DNA from: Sulfurimonas sp.
GTDB lineage: Bacteria; Campylobacterota; Campylobacteria; Campylobacterales; Sulfurimonadaceae
Reading direction: 5' to 3'
NCBI GenBank assembly: GCA_013791885.1
Contig: VMSZ01000033.1
Location: 1-46,780, forward strand
Length of the DNA: 46,780 nt
Below are positions 44,104 to 46,780 of this stretch, piece after piece. Under the pieces are notes generated by a model that saw nothing but the letters and a program-made list of their open reading frames with translations, did no database searches and had not been told where the DNA came from. A program made the position numbers and the translations under genes. The stretch's first letter is position 1. Each line of letters starts with the position of its first letter.

Positions 44104-44311
44104 TATTGCACACTAAGCCGAACCTCCCCGTCTTAGTGTCAAGGACACCGACGGCTATGTTCACTCATAAAGCCTTTGGTTCCAAAGCTAAAAAATCCAA
44201 GCGATTGGATTTTTCTTAACGTTTTTCACCTACAACCCTAAAGCTACAAAACAAGCGAAGCACTTTTCGCAAAGCGAAAATGTTTCTTTAGAAAAAATGA
44301 ATTTTTCGAGA
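44104..44311 (+). repeat. Dispersed structured repeat, copy C (full-length form)
   Basis: Contains all modules: a 28-base inverted repeat (44111-44138, arms CACTAAG and CTTAGTG), a central hairpin (GGCTATG ... CATAAAGCC), TTCCAAAGCTAAAAAATCCA with its TTGGATTTTT partner, AACCCTAAAGCTAC, and the 3' module with AAGCGAAGCACTTTTCGC and TTTTTCGAG. It follows the last nif gene directly and could terminate that operon. Confidence 0.85.
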
Positions 44312-44698
44312 ATTTCAAGACCGTTCAGAGTTTTGCGTCAGTAACCGATAGTCATTAAAGTTATATCATAGTTGAACAATTTAGTTTAGAACTTAAAAAG
44401 TTCCATAACCTACAGGTTGTTGAACTTCCTTAAGGGACATTTTGTCCTTTTAATGGATTATTTAACAAATAACGGAACACTTTGTCCAAATAACGGTTTA
44501 TTCCATGCTAAAAGGACACTTTTTATTTAAAGATAATTAGTAAAATAATGTAAAAACATTGAAAATATAACAAATTGTCATTGAAACATATAGATTATCA
44601 CTTTATAGAGGACATTTTATGTGTTCCTATATTTGTTTTTATTAAGTCTTACTTCATTATAATGGGAATGAATAAATAGTTATATACGAAGGAATCAA
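44312..44698. other. Hairpin-rich spacer before the DUF6236-like gene
   Basis: No coding frame is convincing. GAACTT (44389), AAGTTC (44398) and GAACTT (44422) allow two competing hairpins. The second is AAGTTC-cat-AACCT-ac-AGGTT-gtt-GAACTT (44398-44427). Four GGACA/GGAACA-type elements followed by YTTT occur at about 44435, 44474, 44514 and 44610. The base composition is more AT-rich than the nif genes. It may hold the promoter and operators of the downstream operon. Confidence 0.45.
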
Positions 44699-45757
44699 AT
44701 GCTAGACTCAAATTCAATATTATATTATCCAACCATAGAGTTTAGAGATGAAAACTGGTTAAAAGCAGCTCTTTTAATTTGGGATAATATCTATAGAATA
44801 GTACCATATGATTATTTTCCAAATGATAGTGATGAAGTAAAGTTTGCTATTGATAGCGGAAGAATAAAAAACATCACTCTTCAAGATGCTGATTTAGAAT
44901 CCGCATATAAAAAATATGAATCCTTTTTAGAAAACCTAGAATTTGTTCCTGATGGTTTACGTAATAATGATGGTACAACAAAAGTTCATAAAGATAAGAT
45001 CAGTTCAAGACTTTATCCATTAATGGAAAGTCTAGCAAAAGAATTTGATGGTGAATGGTTTGACTTACCAACAGAAGCCGCAAGAGGATACATGCAATAT
45101 TTATCTCAAATTGTAGCTGAAAATAGACAGTTTTCTCTTGCAACAGACAATGCAGATGCATGGATAATGTCCGCTTATGTTGGCGAAAAAGGAAACTTTT
45201 CTGAAATGGTTTATAATATGGAAGCTAATGGGCAATATACAAGTGTTGAACTGTTAGATTTAATTCCTACTGATGTAAAATATCTTAGTATAAAAGAGAT
45301 TATCAAGCATACAAGCTACGCAAAAGATGAAAGACATGAGTTTAGAAGTGTAGCAAGCAAATTTTTAGATAAGCTAACTTTATGTACTACCGAAGATGGA
45401 ACATATGAAACCACGGAAAGCTATAAAGATGAATTAAATAGAGTTAAAAAACAATTTCAAGACAGTACATCATTTATAGGTGCTGAATTAGTTAGGTCAT
45501 CTATAATTGTTGGTATTCCAACTTCACTTACGGCATTTGGTACTCTAGCTACTATGTCACAAGCAACTATTACTTCAAATATTTTTCAATCTGTTTCCTT
45601 TGGACTAGTAGCTGCTTTAGCAGACTACTCAAAAGTAAAAAAAGAGAATAGAGGTCCATCGTTAGGGTCTTATTTATTAGACTTAGACAGACGACAAGGT
45701 AAACAACATTTATCTCAAGAGTTTGATTATATTATGGACCAATTTATAAATGATTAA
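44699..45757 (+). CDS. DUF6236-like protein, possible defence component
   Basis: A 352-residue protein starting MLDSNSILYYPTIEFRDENWLKAALLIWDNIYRIVPYDY, which fits the DUF6236 N terminus. The middle is helical and polar. A hydrophobic segment at about residues 265-310 (AELVRSSIIVGIPTSLTAFGTLATMSQATITSNIFQSVSFGLVAAL) could insert in a membrane. AAGGA precedes the ATG. Family proteins are often seen in variable genome islands. It is followed by a KAP-like NTPase gene. Confidence 0.6.
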   Translation: MLDSNSILYYPTIEFRDENWLKAALLIWDNIYRIVPYDYFPNDSDEVKFAIDSGRIKNITLQDADLESAYKKYESFLENLEFVPDGLRNNDGTTKVHKDKISSRLYPLMESLAKEFDGEWFDLPTEAARGYMQYLSQIVAENRQFSLATDNADAWIMSAYVGEKGNFSEMVYNMEANGQYTSVELLDLIPTDVKYLSIKEIIKHTSYAKDERHEFRSVASKFLDKLTLCTTEDGTYETTESYKDELNRVKKQFQDSTSFIGAELVRSSIIVGIPTSLTAFGTLATMSQATITSNIFQSVSFGLVAALADYSKVKKENRGPSLGSYLLDLDRRQGKQHLSQEFDYIMDQFIND

Positions 45758-45786
45758 CTTGTATACCTATATAACAAAACCTTGGA

Positions 45787-45822
45787 GAGAAATAGTTGAC
45801 CCTGCGGGCACAACTATTTCTC
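45787..45822. other. Strong intercistronic hairpin
   Basis: Perfect 12-bp stem GAGAAATAGTTG / CAACTATTTCTC with an inner CCC/GGG stem and TGC loop. No T-run follows, so simple termination is unlikely. It sits between the DUF6236-like and NTPase genes, 34 bases before the TTG start of the latter. Confidence 0.75.
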
Positions 45823-45856
45823 AAGTCAAACGTTATCTTACAACTAAGGAAAATAA

Positions 45857-46780
45857 TTGAATAAACATATTTATAGTTATATGAAGCATTATATAAATTT
45901 AAAAATATCTCCTGAATATGCATTACTCATTTCTGGAAAATGGGGCACTGGAAAAACATTTTTTATTAATAATTATTTAGAAAAAGAAAGTCATGAGGAA
46001 ATAAAATTTATTAAAATAAGTTTATTTGGGATTAAGTCTGTAAATGAAATACATAAACAGATTATATTTCAGCTAATCGGAACTAAAGAAGGTTCTTTGG
46101 CAAACTCAGTGATACAAATCGGATCATCTATACTAGACGCATTTGGGAAGAAAATAAATTTGGGAATTAATGACATTCCAATTGAACAAGTTCTTAAAAC
46201 ACTAACAAAGAAACTAGATAAGGAAATTATTTTCATATTTGATGACCTAGAACGAATTACTGTAAATATTCCCGAAATTTTAGGATATATAAATATTTTA
46301 GTAGAAAGACTACAGCTAAAAACTATTTTGCTGGCTAACGAATTAGAATTAGACAAAAAAAATCAGTACAAAGAGTTCAAAGAAAAAATTATTGGAAAGA
46401 CTTTTCTTTTAAAACAAGATTTTAATACTTCTTTTGAGACTTTTGTGGAACTAATAAATCTTTCAAAAACTGTAATAATGGATAACAAAACTACAATTGA
46501 AAATATTTTTATTATTGCTGAGTATCATAATTTGAGGCATGTTAGACAATCATTACTAGATTTTGAACACTTTTTTGAAAATATAGAGGAAAAATTTCAA
46601 ACTCATAAAGAGTTAATGCAAGAATTAATAGAAATATTTTTTGCACTTTCTATAGAAATTAAAAATGGAAAATTTGACATTCAAGATTTAAACGACTTTC
46701 AATATATTAAAACCTTCGAATACTATGACGAACAAAGAACTGCAGAAGAAGAAAAAAAAGAATTCACAAGAAAGCCATTA
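45857..46780 (+). CDS. KAP-like P-loop NTPase, 3' truncated by window edge
   Basis: Frame open from TTG 45857 (AAGGA six bases upstream) to the end of the window, 308 codons. MNKHIYSYMKHYINLKISPEYALLIS leads to Walker A GKWGTGKTF; Walker B is IIFIFDDLERI, and LKTILLANELEL may be the sensor 1 strand. This matches KAP-family or related STAND-like NTPases, which occur in anti-phage systems. The C-terminal effector part, if any, lies outside. Start could also be ATG 45881. Composition is AT-rich. Confidence 0.75.
   Translation, partial: MNKHIYSYMKHYINLKISPEYALLISGKWGTGKTFFINNYLEKESHEEIKFIKISLFGIKSVNEIHKQIIFQLIGTKEGSLANSVIQIGSSILDAFGKKINLGINDIPIEQVLKTLTKKLDKEIIFIFDDLERITVNIPEILGYINILVERLQLKTILLANELELDKKNQYKEFKEKIIGKTFLLKQDFNTSFETFVELINLSKTVIMDNKTTIENIFIIAEYHNLRHVRQSLLDFEHFFENIEEKFQTHKELMQELIEIFFALSIEIKNGKFDIQDLNDFQYIKTFEYYDEQRTAEEEKKEFTRKPL

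Noticed and set aside
44435-44620. GGACA-type repeats as a short CRISPR-like array
   Set aside because: Units are under 12 bases, not identical, and spacing (about 39, 40 and 96 bases) is irregular.
46069-46356. Minus-strand 95-codon frame near the window end
   Set aside because: It lies opposite the Walker A-Walker B region of the NTPase and is serine-rich, as expected of an antisense shadow.

Overview
The window is AT-rich (roughly 36-37% G+C by eye) and gene-dense. It most resembles a free-living Campylobacterota chromosome such as Sulfurimonas. That is an inference from the gene families and their mix: PAS and 7TMR-DISM histidine kinases with an IAHQWRQPL H-box, class II superoxide reductase, a DUF3050 protein, separate glyS, and nif accessory genes. 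No rRNA, tRNA or CRISPR array was seen.

Layout. 1-1.7 kb: an accessory edge with the tail of a HigA-like antitoxin, a RelB/RelE-like toxin-antitoxin pair, a small membrane protein and a broken ORF6N gene. 1.6-3.1 kb: two tandem paralogous lipoproteins. 3.3-5.9 kb: an ODP-type diiron/MBL-fold protein in an operon with a PAS-GGDEF-EAL protein, a likely oxygen- or redox-responsive c-di-GMP module. 6.4-32.8 kb: mostly core genes (NlpC/P60 lipoprotein, M29-like peptidase, CDGSH protein, patatin, LpxH-like phosphoesterase, DAACS symporter, ChrA, Lon-like protease, LTA-synthase-like sulfatase, IscU-like and ferritin-like pair, VanZ-like protein, two hydrolases, a DAO oxidoreductase, a seven-repeat propeller, glyS, a histidine kinase/response regulator pair, superoxide reductase, a soluble PAS kinase, an M48 lipoprotein).

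32.9-44.1 kb: a nitrogen-fixation accessory region. One packed operon encodes a NifX-like protein, a Tpx-like protein lacking its peroxidatic cysteine, a SIR2-like protein, ClpP, ClpX and NifS. A second, minus-strand operon encodes a Sel1-repeat/NifU-C fusion, a Mop/TOBE protein, two related 2[4Fe-4S] ferredoxins, NifX and a small unknown. A third runs plus-strand from another NifX-like gene through three unknowns. Five 16-bp elements of the form TAGAA-N6-WTGCA lie 31-40 bp before start codons in this region. They have -24/-12 (sigma-54) spacing and suggest one NifA/RpoN-type regulon. Nitrogenase structural genes are not in the window.

44.1-46.8 kb: another accessory edge with a structured dispersed repeat, a hairpin-rich spacer, a DUF6236-like gene and the 5' part of a KAP-like P-loop NTPase, possibly a defence operon.

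Two genome-scale signals cut across the genes. A structured non-coding repeat occurs three times (15.86, 21.96 and 44.10 kb). The 8-mer AAACGCAG, and its 7-mer core on both strands, is about ten-fold over-represented through the core but nearly absent from both accessory edges.
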